Shown in pieces: positions 1-12,400 of a stretch of DNA of 64,000 nucleotides. The stretch lies in NCBI GenBank assembly GCA_026261815.1, contig JAMPIT010000510.1, positions 15,782,001 through 15,846,000 on the forward strand, written 5' to 3'. The notes beneath the pieces are model-generated. The model saw only the letters and a program-made list of their open reading frames with translations, was not told where the DNA came from and did no database searches. Position 1 is the stretch's first letter. Each line of letters opens with the position of its first letter. The stretch is from Monarcha castaneiventris obscurior. Taxonomy: Eukaryota; Chordata; Aves; Passeriformes; Monarchidae. A program made the position numbers and the translations under genes.

Positions 1-3000
1 GATGATTTGAAAGTTGCTTTTATCCTATGGCTTTCTAAAACCTAAATGTTAGTAAGCTGTAGTTAATTTGATCGGTTCTCTGTGGCTAAGGAGATAGTTC
101 TGTTTCAGCAAAGAATAAGCACTTTGTAACTTTCCAAAACTATCAGGGAAATATGTAAATAAAATGTGTTTAAATTACCTGTCCTTATGTTGAGTCATGT
201 CATGTTAAGAGTACCTCTTATGTTACAAAGAAGCTTTGGGTAACATAGGCCTCCTTGTGTTTGCTTCTGCATACTTCTTCTAGAACTGTCAAACTGAGTT
301 TCCCTTTTTCTGTACACCACAGCCTAACCCTTGAGAGGAGAGGGCTTTGAGAGCTGTCTAGGGCTTACGCTGACCTTTCTCTATTACAGCCTGCTTTTTT
401 CCCCTAAAAACATGGGTCAGAAAACAACCCCACAGAGCCATCTTGCAGTATAATACATTATATATGTGCTATTGTTGGATGACTGAGGTTACGAATGATA
501 ATGCCGATAACCCTGAATGAGAAACAAGAGATGAAAATCCAGACAGCAGCGTCTCAGAAAATTCTTGTCTGGGAACTTAATGTCTGAACACACTGAGCTG
601 GAAGGAATTCGTTGTGAGTGGCCATGAATGCCCATATGAGCCTCTCTACCTACAGGGAGAGTGTATAAAAAACTTACTAGTTCTGGGGTCAAGACACGAA
701 TGGGGAAAGAAAATCAGGTCAGAAATAGGCTTGGTAGGTAGGAGAAAGATGGCTCATTATTTCACTAGCCACATCCACTATTCAGTCATGTTCTTGGGGC
801 ACAAGTGAAACCCCACCAAGAGTAGATTCCAGCTGGAGAATTTCCACAGCTGGAGTGGTTTCATTAATACAGACAGAGGCTGAAAATCTGGTTTGGTTGC
901 AGAAGTGTCTCTGCTACAGATTTTTTAACTTCTCTTTTGGGGGCCAGATAAGCCTCCATGTCAGTCTTTTGGGTGGAGAGAGGTAAGTGAACATGCTTAT
1001 GGTTGAAGGAAAGGAAGGGTGCATTGAGCTTTTGCAATCTTGCCACACCAGGAGTGGAATGTGGCCTAAAAGCATTGAAATTATTTGCTAATATTAATAT
1101 TTTTGTTTGCAAGGCATGAATATAACCATTATTTGCGGATTATAAAGTTGAAGTGAAAGCTGTAAAAACATTTCTCTATTTCAAAAGAAAATGTTTAACC
1201 ATAATTTTGGGTCCTACTTTATAATCAAGTAATTACCCCAATTTAAACTAATTGCTTATCCATCCCTCCATGATATCCCATAATGCATCAGTTTCTAACT
1301 TGTTCAAAAGGAACAAAGCAATGCCCACATGCTTTTTGGAAACTATATATCCTTAAGGGTATAATTCTAGTGGGTTTTTCACCTTGTGAAGCCATCCCTG
1401 CAGAGTGAGTATAAAAGGCTACTCAAATGCAAATAGTCTTTTAGAAAATAAATAGAAGAACCAGGTGACCAGAGAAGTGACTTCTGGAAAGGTTTTCCTA
1501 AAAAGCAGACACACAGAGTGTACTTCTGACATCTACATAATGAAATGTGCAAAGCATTTATTGTTATACATCATATGGAAGTGTGCAGACTAATATGAAA
1601 TGTTTTTTTCCTGTGAGGATTTTTCTGCTTTTGAATCCTGTGACATTGCACAAAGGTGCCTGAGAATATATTTTCTGACATTCCTGGGCATCTGACACAG
1701 AAGCAGGATGAAATGTACAAAAAATAAATTGTTGGTCCAAAGTCCTTCTTCAGAAACACCTGCTTAATAACAAAATACGAAAGAAACTGTGGTGTTATGG
1801 GAGTCACCAGTTACACATCAAATTGCCAAATATTTCACTTAGTGGCTCTCAGTCCCTTTGATTTCCCCAGGCATGCTGTGGGAGTACTTCCAGGAGGCTG
1901 AATTCTTGGCTGAATGTGGCTGAAGAGAGATCAGACTGGGATAATAGCAATGTAATTTGTTAGTATGAGTTTTTCACTGCTTTTCACCAACAAAGTTTCA
2001 GGGATTTAAAATCTAGAGATTAAAGATAGTATACTTTTATTCAGCCAAATGAATTAGAGATCAAAAAATCTAACAGTTAAGAGAGAGAGTTAACATATTA
2101 CTTCAAATAAACATTAACTCATGTAAAAAAAAGTTATTATACTTTATCTCACAGCAATGTCATTAGCTGAAATTTATTCCTTATAATTTTTTTCTGAATT
2201 TTAAAATCAGGAATACCATGGAATGTACACCTTCCTTCAGTGAAACTGCTGCAAAAGTTGCCTGTCTTTAAATTGATTTATTTCATATCTCTTTACTTTA
2301 AAAACACCTGCACTACCTATACCCACTTACTTTAGAATTTAGTGAGAGTGATGATGCTATGATAAAACTCCATGAGCCAAAATTTGAACATGACTTTCAT
2401 GACTTAATTTCTGTGTTGCTGAAGGGTCAGAAATAACCCTGGAACTAACAGAGCTGGGCCAATTTACACCAGCAACAGCATGAAAAGGTTGGTACCTTTC
2501 CTCCAGTCAGGTAGGGCAACATGTTAGGTTTGTTAAAGGAGCGGCAATGCCAAAAGAGGGAATATGCTGCTGCCAAGATTGATTGATTTGTCTGCTATAG
2601 CTACTGCTGCTCTGCTGCACAATCACGTCTCAGCACAGGGCTTGTAAAAGATTATGGCAAAAACACGGCTTGAGCATGGTCTAATTTTTCTCCTGTCACT
2701 GCAGCATATAAAATGCAGTTTGCCTTGCATTTTTGAAGTATCTTTGTGAGATGAAACTCCAACACTTTGCTGCTTGTGCTGCTATGCTACAGCTCTCAGA
2801 TCTGACTGTTCTCAGTCTGTTCAGTTTCTCTGTTGAGTTTAAATGCTGTGGTGTGGGCAGACATGAGCTCTACCACCTGTCCTCTGTGCTGGATGGATGA
2901 GTTTTGATGCTGATATCCACAATAACAGCTGGAAAGATCCAGGCAAAGCAAGGTATGCAAAACATTTGAGACAATGGATTGTTTTGGGTAGCATTTTTGC

Positions 3001-4670
3001 CATCTTTACAGACTAATATGGATTGTCAGAGCCCTGGGGATTGGGGCTGGATGCTGCTTAGAGTGTGGCTGTAACGTGTCCCAGAGGTGACTTGGTACAT
3101 GTGAGACAGATACTGTTCAGTGAGGAATGGTATCCCTCAGCTACTGCTGTTACCATATTCTTTACCCTTCCAGGAAGCAGAACACTCAGCTTTCTCCAGT
3201 CTATCTTCTATCTTTCTGCAAATCCTCTTTCCCATAATTCTTCCTTTCCATTGATGGCCCCAGCCTTTTACACTTGAGGAAGCAAAATTTGATTTTCCCT
3301 CCCCTACTGGAAGCTTTGAGATGGCCACAGCTGTGCTCAGCCAGTGAACCTCAGAGTTGCTGAGGTTACTGGTGCAGGCTCAGTGATGAACGAACATGAT
3401 GTACAGCTTTCAGGAACTTGATTTTATTCAGTCAGATGAGAGTGTGGGCAGAACAGGCTTCTGTCTCTGCTCAGCTTTGTAGACAACCCCTAATTCTACC
3501 TCTCTGATGGAAAGAGATACTCAAATGAAGGGTAAGGTGGAGGCAGAAGGGAAGAAAGGAAGGCGAAGACTTGCGATGAGGCCAGAAAAGGAAATATTTT
3601 GGAAGAGTTAAAAGAAGTAAGACATAGGAGAAATCAGGAGATATCTTTTCAGAGATTTAAAGACAAAATCAAATCTCAAAGATAACAGACATTTGAAATT
3701 TGAGTTGCATCTGAAGCAGGCACTGCTGAAGAAGAAACAAGGGAATAGAAGAAAGAGGACATACAAGAAGTCAGTGAGAAAAATCTCTTGTGGAAAGAGA
3801 ATTGGGAGAGTGTTGCTTCTCATATAGCCTAGAAAAAAGGTCATATTTCAGTGTACCATGATCAATTTAGAATTGTTTTAACCTAATTATCGAATATATT
3901 TAGGTTTTATACACCTGAATTCCCATGAGTTCGATGTAAATTTAGGTACCTAAATATCTCTGCCTCTGATTTTATGTGCTTAATGTGCTATTTTGCTATA
4001 ATCCAAGGTTTGCAATCTGATTTAACACATCTCTAGATATTATGGCTTTGTAAACCAATGAGAACATGCCTTGAAACCCATGAAAAAATATTGATTATAC
4101 TTATGGACTAGAGAGGAAATAACACCTAAGGGTGGATATTGGTAGCATAGGGTAGGGCAGCATCTCAAGAGCAATTGTTAAGTTATAGAAGTCAGCTGGA
4201 ACAGGTCACTTCCATCACAAAAGCCTAAACCCAGCCTCAGATCCCAATCTAAAGTGCTCTCACATTTCCAAAACATAAAACATCAAGTGGAAAGTAACAA
4301 CAAATGAAACAAGTCTTGATTACAGAGGAACAAACCTTTCAAAACCGGGTTTAACCAGGGATCAAACAGGCTTTACATTGCACTTGATGTGGCATTAGGA
4401 GAGAAACAAAGAGTCATGCCAAGGCCTGTTTCAGTCTGCAAATCCCATGGTCATAAAGGAAACAAGCCTTTCCCTACTCCTCTGTGTCCAATAAATCTGA
4501 GGAATGCAGGATGATGTCGCAGAAATTATAGTCTTCTTTTGAAGGAAGCAATAACTTTTAAAAAAATGGTATATGCTTTGACAGAAAAAGGAATTGAAAC
4601 ATATGGAAAATTGATTATAAAAAACTTGGGAAGGTAGCAACTAGCATCCTTCTCTCCTAGCAGTTTTTGA
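1..4670. other. Non-coding unique sequence, no gene seen
   Basis: No open frame here exceeds about 80 codons, and none resembles a known protein. The sequence is AT-rich and poor in CpG. A purine-rich tract lies near 3536-3570 (GAAGGGAAGAAAGGAAGG). I recognise no transposon, RNA gene or promoter in this stretch. It reads as intron or intergenic DNA. A small exon of under 100 bases could be missed by eye. Confidence 0.65.
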
Positions 4671-4733
4671 CCAAAAATAGAATGGATTACATGATGGGTT
4701 GCCCAAAAATAGAACAGGTTACATGAAAGGTTA
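4671..4733. repeat. Imperfect tandem duplication, period about 32 bp
   Basis: Two adjacent copies begin with CCAAAAATAGAA, at 4671 and 4703. Each continues with a GGATTACATGATGGGTT-like or GGTTACATGAAAGGTT-like block. The copies differ by a few substitutions, so the duplication is not very recent. No gene overlaps it. Confidence 0.8.
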
Positions 4734-5127
4734 TGGCAGTGCTTCACAACTACAGCAGTGATATAGGATCTCACCTATTTTCTGCCAAATAATGAACATT
4801 CTTGTCAATTTAATGTAGTGACTGAATAATTCCACTAGAAACATCAACAATCAAAAAGTAACTCATTTTGACAATACCTCTAAAACAATAAATAACTTGG
4901 ACACTACTGTGTATGTAAAGTATGAATAATTACTACAAAGTCACGTATCTAGTGTAATACAACATACATCTTGAAATAAATGTAGGCTGAAACCAAAATA
5001 CAAACTTGGCACCTTGGCAAGACATTAATATAAGTGACACATAAAGTTCTGTAAAGCATTTATTTTACAGTTTAGTTTATTTTACAATGAAATCTTTGCC
5101 ATGCCTACATTTATAAATTTCCACCTC

Positions 5128-5144
5128 AAAAAAAAAAAAAAAAA
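5128..5144. repeat. Poly-A run, 17 bases
   Basis: An uninterrupted A17. I found no polyadenylation signal directly upstream and no coding remnant, so a retrocopy tail is not supported. It is best treated as a simple repeat. Confidence 0.9.
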
Positions 5145-7095
5145 GAATTTAGATGAAAGGAAAAGCATTAAATTCTGAAAGTGGCTTTTAGCAGCAGTTC
5201 AATGCACATAATTATGCTGAAGACCAACTGCACCTTGCAGTGGTACAAATGGGTCTCACCTCAACACTTTCAGAGAAGCTGGTACTGCCATCCTTATTTA
5301 AACAAGGTGCTTTTGAAAAAGACTGGTTTGCTACAAGCCCTGAAGGCAAATGAGTACCAGGAACCCACACATGATTAAGGAGCATTGTTGCACCCAGTTA
5401 TTCAGCAATAACTTAATAATCTTGGTGATAAAATTGTGACCTTATTTCTAACCCCATGTCACATTTGGACTTACAGGGTATCTTAGTGTTTGCTTTCCTC
5501 TCTGTATCTTTTTTAACCAGATCAGTGATCTGGTCCATTTCACTGCATGGCAGCAGAATCATTAATTTTAACAGAAAGGAGTCAACAGGGTTATGTGGTC
5601 CAGGGCAGGACACCTTCTTGCAGCAACAACATGGTTTCCACCTTCAGACATAAAAAGGATCTAACGCAGTCATTTTCAAACTTAGAAAGGCTTTATTCTT
5701 AAGGTCGAGGATTAGAAAACAACTGGAGAAATGGGTAGCAATGAATATGCATGTACAAAAGAGAGGAGTGTTACATGTCAGAGAAATGGCATAAACTCCA
5801 ATTTAATATGAACTTCCTCCACACTGCTGGCTGTCAATGCCTGTCACTGAAAAAGTATTCCAGGGTAACTGAGACAGAAAAATACTTTATCTGCTTCCAG
5901 TGGCCTAGCCAAACCATATGATCTCATCTCCAGTACACTGTTTGCAAAGGTGGAACTAAATACAGGTCTGCAAACCCCTTTTTCCCCTTCTGATACAAAT
6001 GCAGATGAAAGGAAGTTACATGGAGGCACCTTATTACAGAAGCAAAGCGCTGAGTTTATCTTTTGTTTCATAAATGGGCAATTATTTACAGCACAGATAC
6101 ACACAGTTGAAAACTTCTGGATTACTGAAAGAAAGTCTAGAAAGATTTCAAGGCTTATGTACCTGGACTTATTCCCAGACCCTGGAAGAGCTCTGAAATA
6201 TGGCTCCTTGCACTCTCCTGTTAAACTTTTTCTGCCCAGAATGTGTAAGATGTGGAAAACACCAAGCCATCCCACCTTGCAGCAATATCTAAGTACCGCA
6301 GTAGGAGTATGACACAGTGCTACTCTGATACTGGTGATACTGGTGTCATATTCAGCTTCCAGGGCCTGATGAGGCTGCTCTCTTCCTTTGCTGCTGCAAT
6401 TTGTGTCCTGGGTAACAGCGCCTAGGGCTGCAGACCAGCTAAGCCTCCCCTTTCTTCCTGCACACAAATGACTCACTTCTCCCCCAGAAGAGCTGCTTCA
6501 CTACTTCCAATTCAAACTCAAATGCAACTTTGGGACAATATGCTTCTCCATACTAGCTCATTGAAAGACAAGTATGAATCTCAGGAACAGTAATAGCACT
6601 TAAAATAGAGAGGAACAATCTTTTGGGGATATATTTAATCATAGAGTTTGTGAGCAAGGAAATTTTTAAAGAAGAATTCAAGAGAAAATAATACTGTGTT
6701 TGATACTGTGTCTTCAGAATCAGTAATTTTTTTCCAAGAAAAAATTTGCTTCAGGTGAAATCTGTTTCTTTTGTGTTCTGATAAGGGCACTTGTGTGAAC
6801 TTAGGCTTCCTGGTGGTCAAACACACCAGCTGCATTCTGCCACACGGCTTCTCAAGAAGAAAAATTCTGACATTTCACCACTGTAGCAGCCAGTTTCAGA
6901 CTTATGGCTTCATGTTTGGCATGGATTGAAAAAAAACCCAAAGACTTTGGTCCATACTTTGTATTTTGCTTTACTGAAAATACTCCAGAAAAGAGAGACT
7001 ATGTTGAATAGAGTCTCAAATATGAACGGAAGATTTACATCTGCCATTAGACCTTTAGGCAAGTTTAAAAATGAAATTTTTCAATTGCAAAGTGG

Positions 7096-7113
7096 TTTTT
7101 TTTTTTTTTTTTT
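7096..7113. repeat. Poly-T run, 18 bases
   Basis: An uninterrupted T18. It could be the reverse of an old poly-A tail, but the sequence on either side shows no recognisable retroposed body. Treated as a simple repeat. Confidence 0.9.
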
Positions 7114-8870
7114 GTTACAAATAATGGAGAAATCTGCTCTGTATTTCTATATTACTTTGGTAGGAAAAAATAATCAAACCACCCAGAGGTGATGGCTCTC
7201 TCTTCCTAGGAGGGAGATTTCTGAAGGGCAAGAACACCTGCAGGCTTTCCAAGTCTCTGGTAAGATGATTAAAACCGTTGTCTTGGACAAAGGTTATGCT
7301 GTGCAGAAGCACAGCAGGGAGAGATCATTTTGTGTAATGTTCTGGTTTGCACTGGCAGTAAAATTTTGGATCATGACCGTACAGAGACAAATAAGTATCA
7401 GTGACCCTTGCTGCAAATTATTCCTAACTATTAAATGGTCTGTGTTTTCCTGTGGTATCCTGAATTATGACTGTTTAATGCATTCCTCTTATGCAGATAT
7501 ACACAATAATTTTGCCAGATCCTGTAGGTCTTGTCTGTTTATGCCACCTTAGGTGTAGCTTTGTGAAAAGGCTTTGTTTAAATCACAAACAGAAGAGCTG
7601 AGTTACTCCAAGGTAGATATTCTGATTTCTGTCTGAAACACAAATAGGACCACTTTAAAAGGTCTTCTCTATTAATCTCCTATCTTTGGATCTCATCTTC
7701 TCTGATAGTCCTTTTCCCTGAGACATGACCTCCTTTGGGACCTAGTAAAAGTCTCCATAAATAGAGATGCAGCAAAACATTTGAAATTTCTGGAATCCAG
7801 CTCTTCAGATGGAAAAGCACACATTCAATCAAAAGAAATGGAACAGTGAGATCTAGCTGTTGCTAAACCATCAAAACCCGGTTTTCAGATACAGTCTGTG
7901 TAAATACCCTTCATTCACAGAACAAAGACAGTGTTAGTGATAGCAATACGTGCCTGAAATCCAACACTCTCAAGGTTTTTTCCTCCTCCTTTCTCCCCAG
8001 CACTGATAAGTTGGTGTGCATTCCTGTACAATCCACTTGGAAGATTCAAATTACACAGTGTTTGCTAAACCTGACACTTGGCCAAAGAAGTACTTAACAG
8101 AACTAATACAGGGACCAGTGATCAAATGACAGAGTCTTGAAAAAGTGTCATTATCTATCTGATGAGTGACAATTTAAGCCTCGGTTTGCTGCTGGTCTCT
8201 TTTGAAGAAATGAGGCTCCAAAAACATAGTTCATAACTTGACCATATCTTAAGAGCTGTTAATTAATTGTTCATATAGGCATGGGATTTTAAAATACTGC
8301 CTCCCCCTTCAAGTTAAGTGCAAAAAAAGTCTCCATCCCTTTGATGCAAGGAAGTGTGTGACTAATAGAGAAAGATGGTGTTGCCATTACATGGCAATAA
8401 GAAAAGGTCACCAGTGCAGAATCCATGTAATGTGGAGGAATTTTTACGAGAAATAAACATTTTGGTCTTGAATAAAAGGTAGACTATGAGTAGCAAATGT
8501 GGCAATATAATATTGCCCTTTGTTTTTTCCCCAAGCCCAGGGAAAGGATTCATTCATGATCAGTCAAACTGCAGGAAGAATCTCTAATTCTCTGCCATTT
8601 ACTCACAGTGATTAGGAACTGCTTTGGACAGTTGATTTCCAATCATAGGATATTGTTGTATGTGTGGAAACAAGGAGTATTCCTCTGTAAACGCCAGCCA
8701 TTCAACCTTTTTTCCTAGTCTAAAATCACATGCAACGCTGGAACTAAGCCAGAGAAACCATAGTTCAACCTTCACAGCAGGTTTCCTGCTAAACTACAGC
8801 TGGAACAAAACTTGACTGTCCAATAAGCAATACTTTCCCTCTGAGTTCCTATTAAAACTAAACCAGGAGA

Positions 8871-8932
8871 GTTTTTTCATGGGTTTTTTGGTGTGTTTGG
8901 TGTTGGGTTTTTGTTTTGTTTGTTTTTTTTTT
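8871..8932. repeat. T/G-rich low-complexity tract
   Basis: About 60 bases made almost entirely of T and G (for example GTGTGTTTGGTGTTGGG and TTTGTTTTGTTTG), ending in a T run. No coding content. Alignments here are prone to spurious matches. Confidence 0.85.
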
Positions 8933-9324
8933 CATTCTGGGTAGTTTTTTGAGGGGGAGCTAGGAGAAGAGGTAGAGAAAATTTTTGATTGAAATTGACA
9001 TATCTCTTTCTTAAGGCCCTACAAACGCTGGCATGACAAACTTGCAGTGTGATGTGCTCCTTGTATCTGCAGCACTACTTCAGTGCCCTCCTTTATCTCA
9101 GTTGCTGAAATTTGTCAGTGCTCTGATCCTCCTGGAAATGTGGAGAGCAGGCTGAGGGATTGCCTCCCTCACCTCCTGTCATCAGCACTGATTTGTAGAC
9201 GCCCATCTGCCTATCAAGGAGCTGTCTCCCTCTTATACCCAAGACAGAAAGCTGTCTTGGGCAACAAGCCAGATGCATTTTAGTTTTGTTTCTCATCCTC
9301 TCATGCAGCTCTTTAGGTTAGCTG

Positions 9325-9415
9325 CTTAAAACATGATGTAACCATCAGATTTATTATTTGACTTTATAATCTTAAAACATGATGCAGCCATCAGATTTAT
9401 TATTCAACTTATAAT
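9325..9415. repeat. Direct tandem duplication, 46/45 bp unit
   Basis: Copy 1 (9325-9370) and copy 2 (9371-9415) both start CTTAAAACATGATG and share CCATCAGATTTATTATT in the middle and TATAAT at the end. They differ at a few positions and by one base in length. A following CTT suggests the unit boundary. This looks like a simple local duplication by slippage or repair; no transposon is implied. Confidence 0.92.
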
Positions 9416-12400
9416 CTTTTTTTGTCCCCTCTAGAAAGTATTTTCATTGCTCTATTTTGTGACATTTTGAATATGGCACATGCGAACATACAAATAACAT
9501 AGCCAATGTCCCATCTCCATAGTGCCCCGTTGCAGAGCATGGAGAAACACTATGGAAGCTCTTTCAGCTTGTTTTCTTATAATAATTTCACTTCAATGGT
9601 GCAATACCTATTTTCATCAGCTCAAGGGCTACCCTGCTCTGGATGTCAGCTCAGGGGCGTCAGCTCAGGCTGCCCCTACTCAGTCAGAGGCCGGGAGTTC
9701 AAAATACAGAGAGATACTTCCCTCTGCTGGGCATGTTTATACACTGGTGCAGAGTAAATGTTAAAAATGTTGTCTGTGTTTGACCCTGTAAGTCCAGGTA
9801 AATAACCACAGCATTTAGCTTTGTGCACATGCCTCTGGAGGTACCTGCCTTTCTCCATTGGCTGGATAAGGAATCAAGCTCACTAACATAATCTATTGCA
9901 GTTGGATACCTCATGTAGGGAGCAAGCACCATCCCTTCCTATTGCTCCCAAATACTTTAGCTGGAGGTCAGCATCATCAGAAATTCCAAGCCCATATAAA
10001 AATCACTGGAAAATTTTACTGGTTTACAGGATTATTTGCAAACCTAGGGTGGACATTGAGTTTGTCTCAGAAACATAAACTCCTGTGCTCAAGGTTACTA
10101 TATTGAGGGGAATACTGGAAAGCTGGGCCATGATTTGTAGGACATGTCACAGGCTATGAGGAAGAAGTGTTACAAGGCTGGATTTTTGACTATTTACAAA
10201 TCACTGTTGGGAAACTCTAGCAAACTGTTCTATCTGGACCTCCAGTTTATTTAGTAAGCAATGGATTCATATGTACATTAGGATGGGGTAGTTCAGCACT
10301 TTAGTTAGATGTTAGGTATGGATATTTCCTTGAATGGCAGTTATTCTTGTGCTGAAGAAAAATAGTTACGGGAGTCAAAAAGTGTTTGCAAGCAAACAAC
10401 TGGCTAAAGACTGAAAGGGTTTTCAGACCACTGTAAAATTTTGGCACGTTTTTTCAGCAGAATAATTCACATTGCTGTTCATGTAAGAAGAGTTTAGATG
10501 ACGGAGCTGTTAAGCAGCTGGGGTTCACTGCATTTCTCCATACTCAATGAAATTTCTTTTTGTCATGCTGTCAGTTCATTCCGTAAAGGTCGTATTTTCC
10601 AGACTGACTAGGGATTTTGATATAGTAAAAGGATTTTCATTTTTATGAGTGCTCAAGAACTTTTATTGCTGAACATTTTGCAGAGAAGCTGAGTATGCTT
10701 CAGCAATTTGTATTATGGTCCACAGATGGAAGGAATATGCAGGCAATACAAATGAATCAGACTCTCCATTTTATGTTGATTATTCAGCTAGTCCTATGTC
10801 CCAACAACATTCTGCAATCCAGATTGATTAACTTATGATCATTGCTTCACAAATTAAAGCACTACCCTAAAATAACATAAAATTTTACCACCTCTGTTCA
10901 TTTTGCCTTTATTGCAATATCATCTGTCAAGGAAAAATTTCTTCTATTTTATTGAGTTGCACCTGCAGTTCAGGCTTTGTTTCATAATGCTATACCCAGA
11001 AAAACATTATCCCCGTAGTTTTCAGGAAGCTATTTGTCATTTGAGTATCACCCACAAGTTCTCACTTTCCTAAAAATATTGAACTGCAGTTCTGCTGGAT
11101 TGTTGTTGGTTTCCTTCCCCACAGATTGCTTCAGTCCACGAGCCACAATTATTTAACATAATCACATCAAAAATCAGGTTCCCTCTTTATCTTAGACACT
11201 AATACATGGATCAGGTCCAATTGTGTCTGTTTATTGACAGCTGTAGAGTTTCCCATCTTTGACTTTCTATAATCACAGTCAAATTGAGACATAGTTATAA
11301 ATTTATCTCAATCTATAGAGAACTAGGAATTTTTATTTACTTGTGTACTTGTTGGATGATAACATCAGACAGCAACAAGATGGCTGGAAATGCCACTTAA
11401 TCAGAGTGAGCAACGATGTACAGTCAGGTTGGTTTGCCCAGTAGCTCTTGTATGGCCTTGACATAAGCTCTGTGAATATCAGAAGAGTTAGGATATATGT
11501 CACTTTAACTATTGGAGAAAAGGAGATCTGCTGAGCACGTGATTGTATAGAACAGGAGATTTGTTCTCACAAAATATTACCACAACTAGTGAAAGGAGCT
11601 CATTGGGTAATTTCAAATTTAGAAGAAAAACTGCTGAAGATAAGGAGTTTTAAGTACAAGTTGCTATTAATTCTCTCTCACTTTGTAACCAATCAATCTC
11701 TTAGGAATCCCCACTCTTCCAGCTAAGCATTTTATTCCTGTCATCTCTGTCAGAGGCTACCTGGCTGCAAGACTACAGCACTGCATGCAACTGAACACCA
11801 GAATAATCACCTGCTAATGCTTGACTTGCTATTTTCAATGTTCTAACACATCCTTTGACTTTTATTCACAAGAAACATTGGATTTTGCATTAATTACAAA
11901 CAGTTTGCCTTGTGTTTTTAAGGTACTTTCCCTCAGTTGCAGTCTTCCACTTTTCAGCTTTCACTGTTTTCAAGTGAATCACAGTGGGGGCATTTAGTTC
12001 TGAATAGAGTCTTCTCAGCATTCTGGAAACAAACACAGGAAAGCATCCCTTTTAAATCCTCCTCTTCTTCCCAATATCGTTGAACTTAATAGAATCTCAT
12101 CATAAAATTTTCAAAGATATTCTCTCTTATTGTGCTGTATTGAGACTGAGCAGCCTGTAAAAGATAAAAAAACAAAGCATGAAGCATTACTGAAAGGTAC
12201 CCCAAAGTACTGTACTTTTCATTTCAGCAGTAGTTCCAAACTTCAGCAAATAGAGATCAGAAATTACCTACAATCATACATTGCAAAGGAGGCAGATTCC
12301 CTCTCTTGACAAATAGCAATAATCTCTCTCTGCTCTGACAAGTTTAGCAAATTAAATTAGTTAAACTCCTTACCTTCAATTTCTAAACTATTCAAAACCA

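Larger units (their letters stand above)
4734..8870. other. Non-coding unique sequence with homopolymer runs
   Basis: No recognisable gene. A 17-base A run lies at 5128-5144 and an 18-base T run at 7096-7113. A stop-free frame of 210 codons lies on the minus strand at 5844-6476. It opens with GTG, its first ATG comes only about two thirds of the way along, and the product matches no family I know. Its opposite strand is also open over part of the same interval, as expected from a locally GC-richer chance frame. Confidence 0.6.

Noticed and set aside
5040..5144. Poly-A run as a possible retrocopy tail
   Set aside because: No polyadenylation signal at the right distance and no coding remnant upstream.
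5665..5690. CAGTCATTTTCAAACTT, resembling a hAT transposon terminal repeat
   Set aside because: Several mismatches to the usual end, and no matching inverted partner or 8-bp target duplication found nearby.
5844..6476. 210-codon open frame on the minus strand, the longest in the window
   Set aside because: It begins with GTG, its first ATG is near codon 135, the opposite strand is also open for 120 codons, and the product shows no domain. It is most likely a chance stop-free stretch.
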